Origin: Streptomyces sp. KL109B
Lineage (GTDB): Bacteria > Actinomycetota > Actinomycetes > Streptomycetales > Streptomycetaceae
Direction: 5' to 3'
Assembly (NCBI RefSeq): GCF_030766935.1
Contig: NZ_JASERL010000018.1
Location: forward strand, 124,001-188,000
Length of the DNA: 64,000 nucleotides
Both the position numbers and the translations under genes were made by a program. The notes under the pieces were generated by a model that was not told the DNA's origin, made no database searches, and was given only the letters and a program-made list of their open reading frames with translations. This document shows, piece by piece, positions 1 through 7,731 of the stretch (the stretch's first letter is position 1; each line of letters opens with the position of its first letter).

Positions 1-1067
1 ACGGCGTCTGGCGCCAGTCCCTCGCCTTCGTGGCGCAGGACACCGTGGGCGTGAAGCCGTCCGCGAAAGCCGTCGACTGGCTGGCGGGCCAGCAGTGCGA
101 GAACGGCGGCTTCGCCGCGTTCCGCGCCGAACCGGGCAAGGCCTGCGACAAGAAGGCGAAGATCGACAGCAACAGCACCGCCGCCGCAGTCCAGGCCCTC
201 GCCGCCGTCGGCGGCCGGGACGGCGAGGTCGCCAAGGGCGTCGACTGGCTGAAGAAGAACCAGAACGGGGACGGCGGCTGGGGCTACAGCCCCGGCATGG
301 CCAGCGACGCGAACTCCACGTCCGTCGCCATCGGCGCGCTCGCCGAGGCCGGCGAGAAGCCCGCCGAGGTGAAGTCGGGACCGGGCAACTCGGGCACCGA
401 CGCCCTCGCCGACCTCGCCCTGCCCTGCTCGAAGGGCAAGGACGGCGGCGCCCTCGCCTACCAGCCGGACAAGAAGGGCAAGCTCGAAGCGAACGCCGAC
501 GCCACCGCCGCCGGAGTGCTCGGCGCCCTCGGCACGGGCTTCGCCCCGGACAAGGGCACGGCCCCGGACTCGTACACCTGCGAGGACGGCAAGGGTGCGG
601 ACTCCGTGGCCCACAACGCCGCCGTCTACCTCCAGAACCAGCTCCAGCCCCGCCTGTACCTGAAGTCCCAGCTGGCAGGCGCCGCCGACCAGCCCGACTA
701 CGGCAACACCGCCGACGCGATCGCCGCCGTCGCCGCGGCGGAGGGCACCAAGTACACGAAGGACCCGTACACCTGGCTGGAGAAGAACGCCAAGGACTGG
801 GCCGCGCAGACCGGCCCCGCCGCCTACGCCGAGCTGATCTTCGCCGCGCACGCGACCGGCAACGACCCGCGCGACTTCGGCGGCACGGACCTCGTCGCCG
901 CCCTGAACAAGACGGGCCCGGACCCCGCCTCCACCAAGGCGTCCGCCTCCGACGAGAAGAAGGACGACGGCGGTGACGGCCCCAACTGGTGGATCATCGG
1001 CGTGATGTTCATCGCGGCCGTGGGCGCGGGCTTCCTGTTCAGCGGCCGCAAGAAGCAGCAGCCGTGA
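1..1067 (+). CDS. Surface protein with prenyltransferase/squalene-oxidase-type repeats (5' end outside window)
   Basis: The reading frame is open from the first base, so the true start lies upstream and only the C-terminal part is seen. The protein has repeated units with the pattern W-L-x(n)-Q-x-x-x-G-G-(F/W), for example VDWLAGQQCENGGF and VDWLKKNQNGDGGWGY, typical of alpha/alpha-toroid proteins of the prenyltransferase/squalene cyclase repeat family. After a charged, Asp/Lys-rich stretch comes one hydrophobic membrane segment (starting NWWIIGVMF) and a short basic tail GRKKQQP, so it is predicted to be anchored in the membrane with the repeats outside. No LPXTG motif is visible. Its stop codon overlaps the GTG of the next gene, and the operon continues into an ECF vitamin-type transporter. 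Inference: it may capture the transported ligand, as transcobalamin-like toroids do; catalysis is not supported. Confidence 0.85.
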   Translation, partial: GVWRQSLAFVAQDTVGVKPSAKAVDWLAGQQCENGGFAAFRAEPGKACDKKAKIDSNSTAAAVQALAAVGGRDGEVAKGVDWLKKNQNGDGGWGYSPGMASDANSTSVAIGALAEAGEKPAEVKSGPGNSGTDALADLALPCSKGKDGGALAYQPDKKGKLEANADATAAGVLGALGTGFAPDKGTAPDSYTCEDGKGADSVAHNAAVYLQNQLQPRLYLKSQLAGAADQPDYGNTADAIAAVAAAEGTKYTKDPYTWLEKNAKDWAAQTGPAAYAELIFAAHATGNDPRDFGGTDLVAALNKTGPDPASTKASASDEKKDDGGDGPNWWIIGVMFIAAVGAGFLFSGRKKQQP

Positions 1068-1780
1068 CGGCCCGCAGGCCCGCCGGGCTCGCGCTCGGCC
1101 TGTTGGTCGCACTGGTCTCGACGGTCTCGACTGTCTCGCTGCTCGCCGTCAGCGTCGCCCCGGCGCAGGCCGCCGGCTACCGCTACTGGTCGTTCTGGGA
1201 GCACGACGGCTCCCGGAACGCATGGACGTACGCGACCTCGGGCCCCTCCCAGACCAAGCCGTCCGACGGCGACGTCCAGGGCTTCCGGTTCGCGGTGAGC
1301 GAGGACTCGAAGGACGCCAAGCAGCCGCGCGGCGCCGCCGACTTCGACGCCGTCTGCTCCGATACGTCCGCCAAGAGCGGTCAGAAGCGGATCGCGCTCG
1401 TCATCGACCCCGGCACGGCCGCCGACGCCCCGTCGGGCGAGACCCCGCCGAAGCCGCGCACCGCGTGCGCCCAGGTCGACGAGGACGCGACGAGCGCCGA
1501 CGCGCTCGCCTCCGTCGCCAAGCCGCTGCGCTACGACAGCAGCGCGATGCTGTGCGCGATCTCCGGCTATCCGAAGTCGGGCTGCGGCGAACAGGTGTCG
1601 TCGTCCAATCCCTCGAAGCCGGCCTCACAGGACTCCGGCTCGGACTCGGCTTCGGACTCGGACTCGGACTCGGACTCGGACTCCGGCGGCGGCCCCTCCG
1701 TCGGCCTCATCGCCGGTGTCGCCGTGGTCGCCGTGCTCGGTGTCGCGGCGGTCGTGCAGGCGCGCCGCCGCCGCGGCTGA
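1064..1780 (+). CDS. Secreted, C-terminally anchored SCO2322-family protein
   Basis: The 238-residue product starts at a GTG whose last two bases overlap the TGA of the upstream gene, which indicates translational coupling. It has a signal peptide (basic start, hydrophobic core, APAQA-A cleavage site near residue 36). The extracellular domain begins AGYRYWSFWEHDG and has several Cys residues. A low-complexity Ser-Asp linker (about residues 186-206) follows, then a membrane helix and a RARRRRG stop-transfer tail. The function of the family is unknown to me; I recognise it only as the small secreted partner encoded next to ECF transporter genes in Streptomyces. Its place between the toroid protein and EcfT suggests a role in binding or delivering the substrate of that transporter. 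Confidence 0.8.
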   Translation: MTARRPAGLALGLLVALVSTVSTVSLLAVSVAPAQAAGYRYWSFWEHDGSRNAWTYATSGPSQTKPSDGDVQGFRFAVSEDSKDAKQPRGAADFDAVCSDTSAKSGQKRIALVIDPGTAADAPSGETPPKPRTACAQVDEDATSADALASVAKPLRYDSSAMLCAISGYPKSGCGEQVSSSNPSKPASQDSGSDSASDSDSDSDSDSGGGPSVGLIAGVAVVAVLGVAAVVQARRRRG

Positions 1781-1784
1781 CCCC

Positions 1785-2903
1785 GTGTCCGCTCGTACGC
1801 TGGCCGCCCCTCGGGCCCACCGCTCCAACTCCCTGCACCCGGGCGCCTGGTGGGTCTGGGCGCTCGGCCTCGGCACGGCCGCGTCCCGCACCACGAACCC
1901 GCTGCTGCTCGCGCTGCTGATCGGCGTCGCCGGGTACGTGGTGGCGGCGCGCCGCACCGAGGCGCCGTGGGCGCGTTCGTACGGGGCGTTCGTGAAGCTG
2001 GCGTTGGCCGTGCTCGGCATCCGCCTGGTCTTCGCGACGCTCCTCGGCTCGGCGATCCCCGGCACCCACCTCCTGGTCACGCTCCCCGAAGTCCCGCTCC
2101 CGGACTGGGCGCAGGGGGTCCGCATCGGCGGCCCGGTGACGCTGGAAGGCCTGATCTTCGCCCTCTACGACGGCCTGAAGCTGGCCACCCTCCTCATCTG
2201 CGTCGGCGCCGCCAACGCCCTCGCTTCCCCGTCCCGGCTCCTCAAGTCGCTTCCTGGCGCGCTGTACGAGGCCGGGGTCGCGGTCGTCGTCGCGATGACG
2301 TTCGCCCCGAACCTGGTCGCGGACGTCCGCAGGCTGCGCGCGGCGCGCCGCCTTCGCGGCCGCCCGGACAGCGGTCTGCGGGGCCTCCTCCAGGTCGGAC
2401 TCCCGGTCCTGGAGGGCGCGTTGGAACGCTCGGTCGCACTCGCCGCGGCCATGGACGCACGCGGCTACGGCCGCACCGCCGAGGTGCCGCCCGCCGTCCG
2501 CAGAACCACGGCGGCGCTCACGCTGGGCGGCCTGGTCGGCGTGTGCGCGGGAACGTACGGACTGCTCGCCTCCTCGGGTTCGGGATACGGCCTGCCGGTG
2601 CTGCTCGCGGGGGTCGCGGCGGCCCTCGGCGGCCTCTGGCTCGGCGGCCGCCGCACGGTCCGCACCCGCTACCGCCCCGACGTGTGGGGCGTACGGGCCT
2701 GGCTGGTGGCGGCGTCCGGGGCGACGGCGGCGGCGCTCATGATCTGGACCGGCGCCCACGACCCGGCGGCGCTCCAGCCCCCGGTCGTCCCCCTCTCGGC
2801 CCCGACCCTTCCGCTGTGGCCTGCGGCGGGCATCCTCCTCGGCCTGCTCCCGGCCTTCATCGCACCCGTTCCCGACAAGCCGACGGAGGCGTCGTCGTCA
2901 TGA
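1785..2903 (+). CDS. ECF transporter transmembrane component EcfT (CbiQ family)
   Basis: The product is a polytopic membrane protein of 372 residues when started at the GTG 4 bp after the preceding stop. It has five or more hydrophobic segments and a cytoplasmic region with the EcfT coupling motifs: the Ala-Arg-x-Leu-Arg-type stretch RRLRAARRLRGR and, further on, AAAMDARGYGR, which matches the A-R-G type helix that contacts the ATPases. In energy-coupling-factor importers EcfT joins the two ATPase domains to the substrate-binding S protein. The next gene starts inside its stop codon (ATGA). An upstream in-frame start near 1716 would lie inside the previous gene and was not used. Confidence 0.9.
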   Translation: MSARTLAAPRAHRSNSLHPGAWWVWALGLGTAASRTTNPLLLALLIGVAGYVVAARRTEAPWARSYGAFVKLALAVLGIRLVFATLLGSAIPGTHLLVTLPEVPLPDWAQGVRIGGPVTLEGLIFALYDGLKLATLLICVGAANALASPSRLLKSLPGALYEAGVAVVVAMTFAPNLVADVRRLRAARRLRGRPDSGLRGLLQVGLPVLEGALERSVALAAAMDARGYGRTAEVPPAVRRTTAALTLGGLVGVCAGTYGLLASSGSGYGLPVLLAGVAAALGGLWLGGRRTVRTRYRPDVWGVRAWLVAASGATAAALMIWTGAHDPAALQPPVVPLSAPTLPLWPAAGILLGLLPAFIAPVPDKPTEASSS

Positions 2904-4576
2904 TCCGCTTCGAGGACGTCTCCGTGACGTACGACGGCGCGCCGTCCCCCACCGTCCACGGCATCCACCTCCACGTACCCGAGGGCGAGTTGGTCCTGCT
3001 GGCCGGCCCGTCCGGCGTCGGCAAATCAACACTCCTCGGAGCGGTGAGCGGGCTCGTCCCGCACTTCACCGGGGGCACGCTGGCCGGGCGCGTCACGGTG
3101 GCGGGCCGCGACACCCGCACCCACAAGCCGCGCGAACTCGCCGATGTCGTCGGCACGGTGGGCCAGGACCCGCTCGCCCACTTCGTGACGGACACGGTGG
3201 AGGACGAACTCGCGTACGGCATGGAGTCCCTGGGCCTGAGCCCCCAGGTCATGCGCCGCCGCGTCGAGGAAACCCTCGACCTCCTCGGCCTCGCCGACCT
3301 CCGGAACCGCCCCATCTCCACCCTCTCCGGCGGCCAGCAACAACGCGTCGCGATCGGCTCCGTCCTCACCCCGCACCCCCAGGTCCTCGTCCTCGACGAA
3401 CCGACATCGGCCCTCGACCCGGCCGCCGCGGAAGAGGTCCTCTCCGTCCTCCAACGCCTGGTCCACGACCTCGGCACCACCGTCCTCATGGCCGAACACC
3501 GCCTGGAACGCGTCATCCAGTACGCGGACCAGGTGGCACTGCTGCCGGGCGCGTCCGAACCGCTCCTGGTGGGCCCCCCTTCCGAGATCATGGCCGTCTC
3601 CCCGGTCTACCCCCCAGTGGTGGGCCTGGGCCGCTTGGCAGGCTGGGACCCACTCCCCCTGACGGTGCGAAACGCCCGCCGAGCGGCCTCCACCTTGAGA
3701 CAACAACTGGCCAATCAAGCCCCGGCCGAGCGTCCCGCTCCTCATGCCCCTGCGACGGTTCCGCCCAATCAAGCCCCTGCGGCGATTGAGCAGCGGGGCC
3801 CGGGGCGGAGCCCCGCGACCGCAACACCTCTAGCCGAAACAAGAAACCTGGGCGTCCGCAGAGGCCGCATCGAGGCCCTCCGCCACATCACCCTCACGGT
3901 CACGACCGGCGAGGTCCTCGCCCTCATGGGCCGCAACGGCGCCGGCAAATCCACCCTCCTCTCCACCCTCGTCGGCCTCATCAAGCCCACCTCCGGCACC
4001 GCCAAGGTCGGCGAAGCCACCCCCCACAAGACCACCCCCGCCGACCTCATCCGCAAGGTCGGCCTCGTCCCCCAGGAACCCCGCGACCTCCTCTGCGCGG
4101 ACACGGTCGCCGCCGAATGCGCGGCGGCCGACAAGGACGCGTCCGCCACCCCCGGCACCTGCCGCGCCCTCCTCACCGACCTCCTCCCCGGCATCGCCGA
4201 CGACACCCACCCCCGCGACCTCTCCGAGGGACAGCGCCTCACCCTCGCCCTCGCGATCGTCCTGACCGCGGCCCCGCCGCTGCTCCTCCTCGACGAGCCG
4301 ACCCGCGGCCTCGACTACGCCGCGAAGTCCCGCCTGGTCACGATCCTGCGCGGACTCGCATCCCGCGGCCACGCCATCGTCATGGCGACGCACGACGTGG
4401 AACTGGCGGCCGAGCTGACGCACCGCGTGGCGATCCTCGCCGAGGGCGAGATCGTCGCGGACGGCCCCACCCCGGACATCGTCACGTCGTCCCCGTCCTT
4501 CGCCCCGCAGGTCGCGAAGATCCTGGCGCCGCAGCGCTGGCTCACGGTCTCCGAAGTCCAGGCGGCCCTGTCATGA
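2900..4576 (+). CDS. Fused ECF transporter ATPase (EcfA-EcfA', two ABC domains)
   Basis: The 558-residue product holds two ABC ATPase domains. Domain 1 has Walker A GPSGVGKST (residues 36-44), signature LSGGQQQR (about 142) and Walker B VLVLDEP (162-168). Domain 2 has Walker A GRNGAGKST (344-352), the variant signature LSEGQ and Walker B LLLLDEP. Such fused proteins supply both ATPases of an ECF importer. The ATG overlaps the ecfT stop (ATGA) and the stop overlaps the next ATG. Unusually, the linker between the domains (about residues 270-312) is encoded partly by a 38-base copy of a dispersed, normally intergenic repeat. An open frame extends far upstream of this start, but only as an alternative frame of ecfT. 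Confidence 0.93.
   Translation: MIRFEDVSVTYDGAPSPTVHGIHLHVPEGELVLLAGPSGVGKSTLLGAVSGLVPHFTGGTLAGRVTVAGRDTRTHKPRELADVVGTVGQDPLAHFVTDTVEDELAYGMESLGLSPQVMRRRVEETLDLLGLADLRNRPISTLSGGQQQRVAIGSVLTPHPQVLVLDEPTSALDPAAAEEVLSVLQRLVHDLGTTVLMAEHRLERVIQYADQVALLPGASEPLLVGPPSEIMAVSPVYPPVVGLGRLAGWDPLPLTVRNARRAASTLRQQLANQAPAERPAPHAPATVPPNQAPAAIEQRGPGRSPATATPLAETRNLGVRRGRIEALRHITLTVTTGEVLALMGRNGAGKSTLLSTLVGLIKPTSGTAKVGEATPHKTTPADLIRKVGLVPQEPRDLLCADTVAAECAAADKDASATPGTCRALLTDLLPGIADDTHPRDLSEGQRLTLALAIVLTAAPPLLLLDEPTRGLDYAAKSRLVTILRGLASRGHAIVMATHDVELAAELTHRVAILAEGEIVADGPTPDIVTSSPSFAPQVAKILAPQRWLTVSEVQAALS
3768..3805 (+). repeat. Dispersed Streptomyces intergenic repeat, copy lying inside a coding sequence
   Basis: The 38 bases here match 6117-6154 at all but one position. 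The unit begins ATCAAGCCCCTGCGG and continues GATTGAGCAGCGGGG. The other copies in the window (6117, an inverted copy at 6248, and a related one near 25751) are all intergenic. This one is translated in frame as part of the linker of the fused EcfA protein. Confidence 0.85.
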
Positions 4577-5421
4577 CGGCACCCGCACCGATGACGCCAC
4601 CCCACACGGGCCGCGCGAACCCCGTCCGCCTCGGCCCCCGCTCCATCGCCGCGCTGCTCCTGGTCAGCGCGGTCGGCGTGGTCGGCATCGGCTGGCCCCT
4701 GATCACAGGGCCCGGCTCCGAGGTGAACGCGCACGCGCAGGACGCGCCCTGGCTCTTCGCCGCGCTGCTCGTCCTCCTCGTGGCGGTGGTCGCCGCCACG
4801 ATCTCGGAGTCCGGCATGGGCCCGAAGGCGGTGGCGATGCTCGGCGTGCTCGCGGCGGCCGGGGCGGCGCTGCGCCCGATCGGTGCGGGCACGGCCGGCA
4901 TCGAGCCGATGTTCTTCCTTATGGTGCTGAGCGGCCGGGTCCTCGGCCCCGGCTTCGGCTTCGTACTCGGCTCGCTCAGCATGTTCGCCTCGGCGCTGCT
5001 GACCGGGGGCGTGGGGCCGTGGATGCCGTTCCAGATGCTGTCGATGGGCTGGTTCACGATGGGCGCGGGGCTGCTGCCGGGGCCGCACGCCCTGCGCGGC
5101 CGGGCCGAACGGCTCATGCTCGCCGCGTACGGCTTCCTCGCCGCGTTCGCGTACGGCACGATCATGAACCTCGCGGGCTGGCCGTTCATGAACGCGCTGG
5201 CCTCCTCCGTGGCGTACCAGCCGGACGCCGCGCTGCACGAGAACCTGGCCCGCTTCCTCGCCTACTGCACGGCGACCTCGCTCGGCTGGGACCTGGGGCG
5301 TGCCGCGCTCACGGTCGTCCTGACGCTGGTCGTCGGCGGCGCCGTCCTCAAGGCGCTGCGCCGGGCGACGCGGCGGGCCGCCTTCGAGGCGCAGGTCACA
5401 TTCGACGGCCGGCGGGCGTGA
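4573..5421 (+). CDS. ECF transporter substrate-binding (S) component
   Basis: The product is a membrane protein of 282 residues with about six hydrophobic segments after a Pro-rich N-terminus. It includes the segment IEPMFFLMVLSGRVLGPGFG and the following GSLSMFASALLTGG, which resemble the conserved substrate-channel region of ECF S proteins. The S component binds the vitamin or metal ligand and topples in the membrane to release it. The ligand cannot be read from sequence. The upstream toroid protein would fit a corrinoid, but that is inference. Its ATG overlaps the stop of the ATPase gene, and the gene ends the five-gene operon; a GC-rich hairpin follows at 5454. Confidence 0.85.
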   Translation: MTAPAPMTPPHTGRANPVRLGPRSIAALLLVSAVGVVGIGWPLITGPGSEVNAHAQDAPWLFAALLVLLVAVVAATISESGMGPKAVAMLGVLAAAGAALRPIGAGTAGIEPMFFLMVLSGRVLGPGFGFVLGSLSMFASALLTGGVGPWMPFQMLSMGWFTMGAGLLPGPHALRGRAERLMLAAYGFLAAFAYGTIMNLAGWPFMNALASSVAYQPDAALHENLARFLAYCTATSLGWDLGRAALTVVLTLVVGGAVLKALRRATRRAAFEAQVTFDGRRA

Positions 5422-5453
5422 AGCCCCCCACATGACCCACGTCACGTACTAAC

Positions 5454-5469
5454 CGGGACCGTAGTCCCG
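5454..5469 (+). terminator. Short GC hairpin after the ECF operon
   Basis: Perfect inverted repeat CGGGAC-CGTA-GTCCCG, 6-bp stem and 4-base loop, 33 bp after the S-component stop. No T-tract follows, as is usual in Streptomyces, so the assignment as a terminator is tentative. Confidence 0.45.
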
Positions 5470-5637
5470 CACCTCCCCCTCCCCGACCCTCACAACGGAC
5501 ATTTAACCCATTCCTTACACAGTCTGACTTCCCTTAGTAAATGCACACATTGCTTTCGCCCTGCCCGGCCTGTTTCTGTGGAGCAACCGCACGGCACCAC
5601 GCCCTGCACCCCCTGCCCCCCACGGAAGGTTTCCGTT

Positions 5638-6048
5638 TTGTCCGCCACGCTCCTGCGCCGCATCGCCACTCCGAAGAAGGCCATCGCCGGCGTCACCCTC
5701 GCCGCCGCCACAACCGGCTTCCTCTTCGCTTCGGCCCCGGCCCAGGCCGCGTCGACGTCGGGCTCGGCGAAGGCCATCGCCCAGCAGAAGATCTCGAACT
5801 CGGCCCAGTTCAGCTGCTTCGACAAGATCGTGTCCCACGAGAGCGGCTGGAACCCGAACGCGACGAACGCGTCCACCGGTGCGTACGGCCTGGTGCAGGC
5901 GCTGCCCGCCAACAAGATGGCGTCCGCCGGCTCCGACTGGAAGTCGAACCCGGCCACGCAGATCGAGTGGGGCGTCAAGTACATGAACGACCGCTACGGC
6001 AGCGCGTGCGGCGCGTGGGACCACTGGCAGGCCAACGGCTGGTACTAA
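5638..6048 (+). CDS. Small secreted transglycosylase-like (Rpf-type) peptidoglycan hydrolase
   Basis: Started at TTG 5638, which has GGAAGG eight bases upstream, the product has 136 residues. A signal peptide ends at APAQA-A near residue 37. The mature part is essentially one lysozyme-like/transglycosylase domain: CFDKIVSHESGWNPNATN followed by GAYGLVQALP, with Glu68 (in SHESGW) as the expected catalytic acid, and Cys60 and a Cys in SACGAWDHW probably forming a disulfide. The C-terminus DHWQANGWY is characteristic of this Streptomyces group. It is predicted to cleave cell-wall glycan during growth or spore germination. No LysM or LysM-like extension is present. The 217 bp upstream show no obvious ydaO-type riboswitch. 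Confidence 0.85.
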   Translation: MSATLLRRIATPKKAIAGVTLAAATTGFLFASAPAQAASTSGSAKAIAQQKISNSAQFSCFDKIVSHESGWNPNATNASTGAYGLVQALPANKMASAGSDWKSNPATQIEWGVKYMNDRYGSACGAWDHWQANGWY

Positions 6049-6116
6049 ACCGCCTCCGGCGCCCGACCGGTCTCCGGTTCCGCCCCATTTCCAGCCCCTG
6101 CGGTGCGGGTGGGTAG

Positions 6117-6282
6117 ATCAAGCCCCTGCGGCGATTGAGCAGCGGGGTCCGGGGCCGAGGCCTTGGGGCTCCGCCCCAAACCCCGCTGCCCAAACCCCGC
6201 TGCTCAAACGCCGCAGAGGCTGAAAAGATCGGGGCGCTGCCCCGGACCCCGCCGCTCAATCGCCGCGGAGGCTTGATCGGCA
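6117..6282. repeat. Cluster of dispersed intergenic repeat units
   Basis: The convergent gap after the transglycosylase holds one direct copy of the ATCAAGCCCCTGCGG unit (6117-6154), GGGGCTCCGCCCC at about 6166-6178, two partial inverted units containing CTCAAACGCCGCAGAGGC, and an inverted copy CGCTCAATCGCCGCGGAGG... (6248-6279). The direct and inverted units can fold into long stems. This is the common palindromic repeat seen between convergent Streptomyces genes, where it may act as a terminator. Confidence 0.8.
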
Positions 6283-6293
6283 AGGGTCACGCC

Positions 6294-7463
6294 CTACAAC
6301 CGCTGGATGATCGTCCCGGTCGACAGCGCCCCGCCCGCGCACATCGTGATGAGCGCGAACTCCTTGTCCCTGCGCTCGAGTTCGTGCAACGCAGTCGTGA
6401 TCAACCGCGCCCCCGTGGCGCCCACCGGGTGGCCAAGGGCAATCGCACCACCGTTGACGTTGACCTTCTCCAGGTCCTGCTCGAAGACCTGCGCCCAGCT
6501 CAACACCACGGAGGCGAACGCCTCGTTGATCTCGACGACGTCGATGTCCTTCAGCGACATGCCCGCCTTACCGAGCACCGCCCGCGTCGCATCGACCGGC
6601 CCGTCGAGGTGGTAGTGCGGGTCCGCCCCGACCAACGCCTGCGCCACGATCCGCGCCCTCGGCTTCAGCTTCAGCGCCCGCGCCATCCGCTTCGACGCCC
6701 ACATGATCGCGGACGCCCCGTCGGAGATCTGCGAGGAGTTGCCCGCCGTGTGCACGGCGGTCGGCATGACCGGCTTGAGCCCGGCGAGGCCCTCCATGGT
6801 CGTGTCGCGCAGACCCTCGTCGCGGTCGACCAGCCGCCACATGCCCTGCCCCGCCGCCTGCTCCGCCTCCGTCGTGGGCACCTGCACCGCGAAGGTCTCC
6901 CGCTTGAAGCGCTCCTCCGCCCAGGCGGTGGCGGCCCGCTCCTGGGATATCAGGCCCAGCGAGTCGACGTTCTCCCGGCTCAACTCCCGCTTGCGCGCGA
7001 TGCGTTCGGCGGCCTCGAACTGGTTCGGCAGATCCACGTTCCACTCGTCCGGGAACGGCTTACCGGGCCCGTGCTTCGACCCCGACCCCAGCGGCACCCG
7101 TGACATCGCCTCGACGCCACAGCTGATGCCCACGTCGATCACACCCGCCGCGATCATGTTCGCGGTCATGTGCGAGGCCTGCTGCGAGGACCCGCACTGG
7201 CAGTCGACCGTCGTCGCGGCCGTCTCGTACGGCAGGCCCATCGTGAGCCACGCCGTACGCGCCGGGTTCATGGACTGCTCGCCCGCGTGCGTGACCGTAC
7301 CGCCGACGATCTGCTCGACGCAGTCCGGCTGAATGCCGGTGCGGCCGAGGAGTTCGCGGTACGTCTCGCCCAGCAGATAGGCGGGATGAAGGTTGGCCAG
7401 CGCGCCGCCGCGCTTGCCGATCGGGGTGCGTACGGCTTCGACGATGACGGGCTCGGCTGCCAT
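6294..7463 (-). CDS. fadA5: Steroid 3-ketoacyl-CoA thiolase (FadA5-like)
   Basis: The product is a 389-residue type-II thiolase that cleaves a 3-ketoacyl-CoA with CoA. The nucleophile is Cys90 in VDCQCGSSQQ. The other active-site motifs are NEAFASV, His345 in GGAIALGHPVGATG and Cys375 in CAGGALSTG. By recall, the FadA5-specific stretches TTVDCQCGS, DLPNQFEAAERIA and VAQALVGADPHYHLDGP closely match M. tuberculosis FadA5, which removes acetyl-CoA from the C22 sterol side-chain intermediate. It is divergent from a CYP125-like gene, the same partner as in mycobacteria. Substrate may be a sterol or another branched acyl-CoA; other sterol catabolic genes are not in this window. Confidence 0.88.
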   Translation of the reverse strand: MAAEPVIVEAVRTPIGKRGGALANLHPAYLLGETYRELLGRTGIQPDCVEQIVGGTVTHAGEQSMNPARTAWLTMGLPYETAATTVDCQCGSSQQASHMTANMIAAGVIDVGISCGVEAMSRVPLGSGSKHGPGKPFPDEWNVDLPNQFEAAERIARKRELSRENVDSLGLISQERAATAWAEERFKRETFAVQVPTTEAEQAAGQGMWRLVDRDEGLRDTTMEGLAGLKPVMPTAVHTAGNSSQISDGASAIMWASKRMARALKLKPRARIVAQALVGADPHYHLDGPVDATRAVLGKAGMSLKDIDVVEINEAFASVVLSWAQVFEQDLEKVNVNGGAIALGHPVGATGARLITTALHELERRDKEFALITMCAGGALSTGTIIQRL

Positions 7464-7545
7464 GACCTACGTCCTCTCCAGGATTCCCGGACCAGCACGA
7501 TCAGAACTGGACAGACTCCCCCGGCATGCGAGGCGCGCACGAAAC

Positions 7546-7565
7546 TAGAACGCGTACCAGTTCTG
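7546..7565. promoter_or_regulatory. Candidate operator in the fadA5/cyp125 divergent region (imperfect)
   Basis: Inverted repeat AGAAC-N8-GTTCT (within TAGAACGCGTACCAGTTCTG), 81 bp upstream of the thiolase start. The half-sites match those of KstR-type TetR operators, but the spacing differs from the TnnAACnnGTTnnA consensus. Confidence 0.35.
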
Positions 7566-7654
7566 CTTGCAGTCTCAGGGCCATTACCCCCGGTACGCAA
7601 GGGGCGTGCACGCACATCGCACCGAACCAACACGGACGCGGGCCTTGCTACTTC

Positions 7655-7668
7655 TAGAACCCGTTATT
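7655..7668. promoter_or_regulatory. KstR-like operator upstream of cyp125
   Basis: TAGAACCCGTTATT fits the KstR consensus TnnAACnnGTTnnA at every fixed base except the last (T instead of A). It lies 63 bp before the CYP125 ATG, a sensible place for a repressor of this divergent pair. No regulator gene of that family is in the window. Confidence 0.4.
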
Positions 7669-7731
7669 ACCTTCCAAGCCATAACTGACGGCTCGTCAGA
7701 CCGCTCGTGAGACCACCACGGGAGTGACCCC

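Noticed and set aside
1..1067. Sortase-anchored protein or active terpene cyclase
   Set aside because: No LPXTG-type motif before the membrane helix, and no DxDD or equivalent catalytic motif is visible in the part present.
1850..2899. N-terminal extension of the fused EcfA protein
   Set aside because: It overlaps ecfT in another frame and is Arg/Pro/Gly-rich; ATG 2900 overlaps the ecfT stop and begins the ABC domain.
5422..5637. ydaO/c-di-AMP riboswitch before the transglycosylase gene, as for rpfA genes
   Set aside because: I could not find the conserved core or paired stems in these 216 bases.
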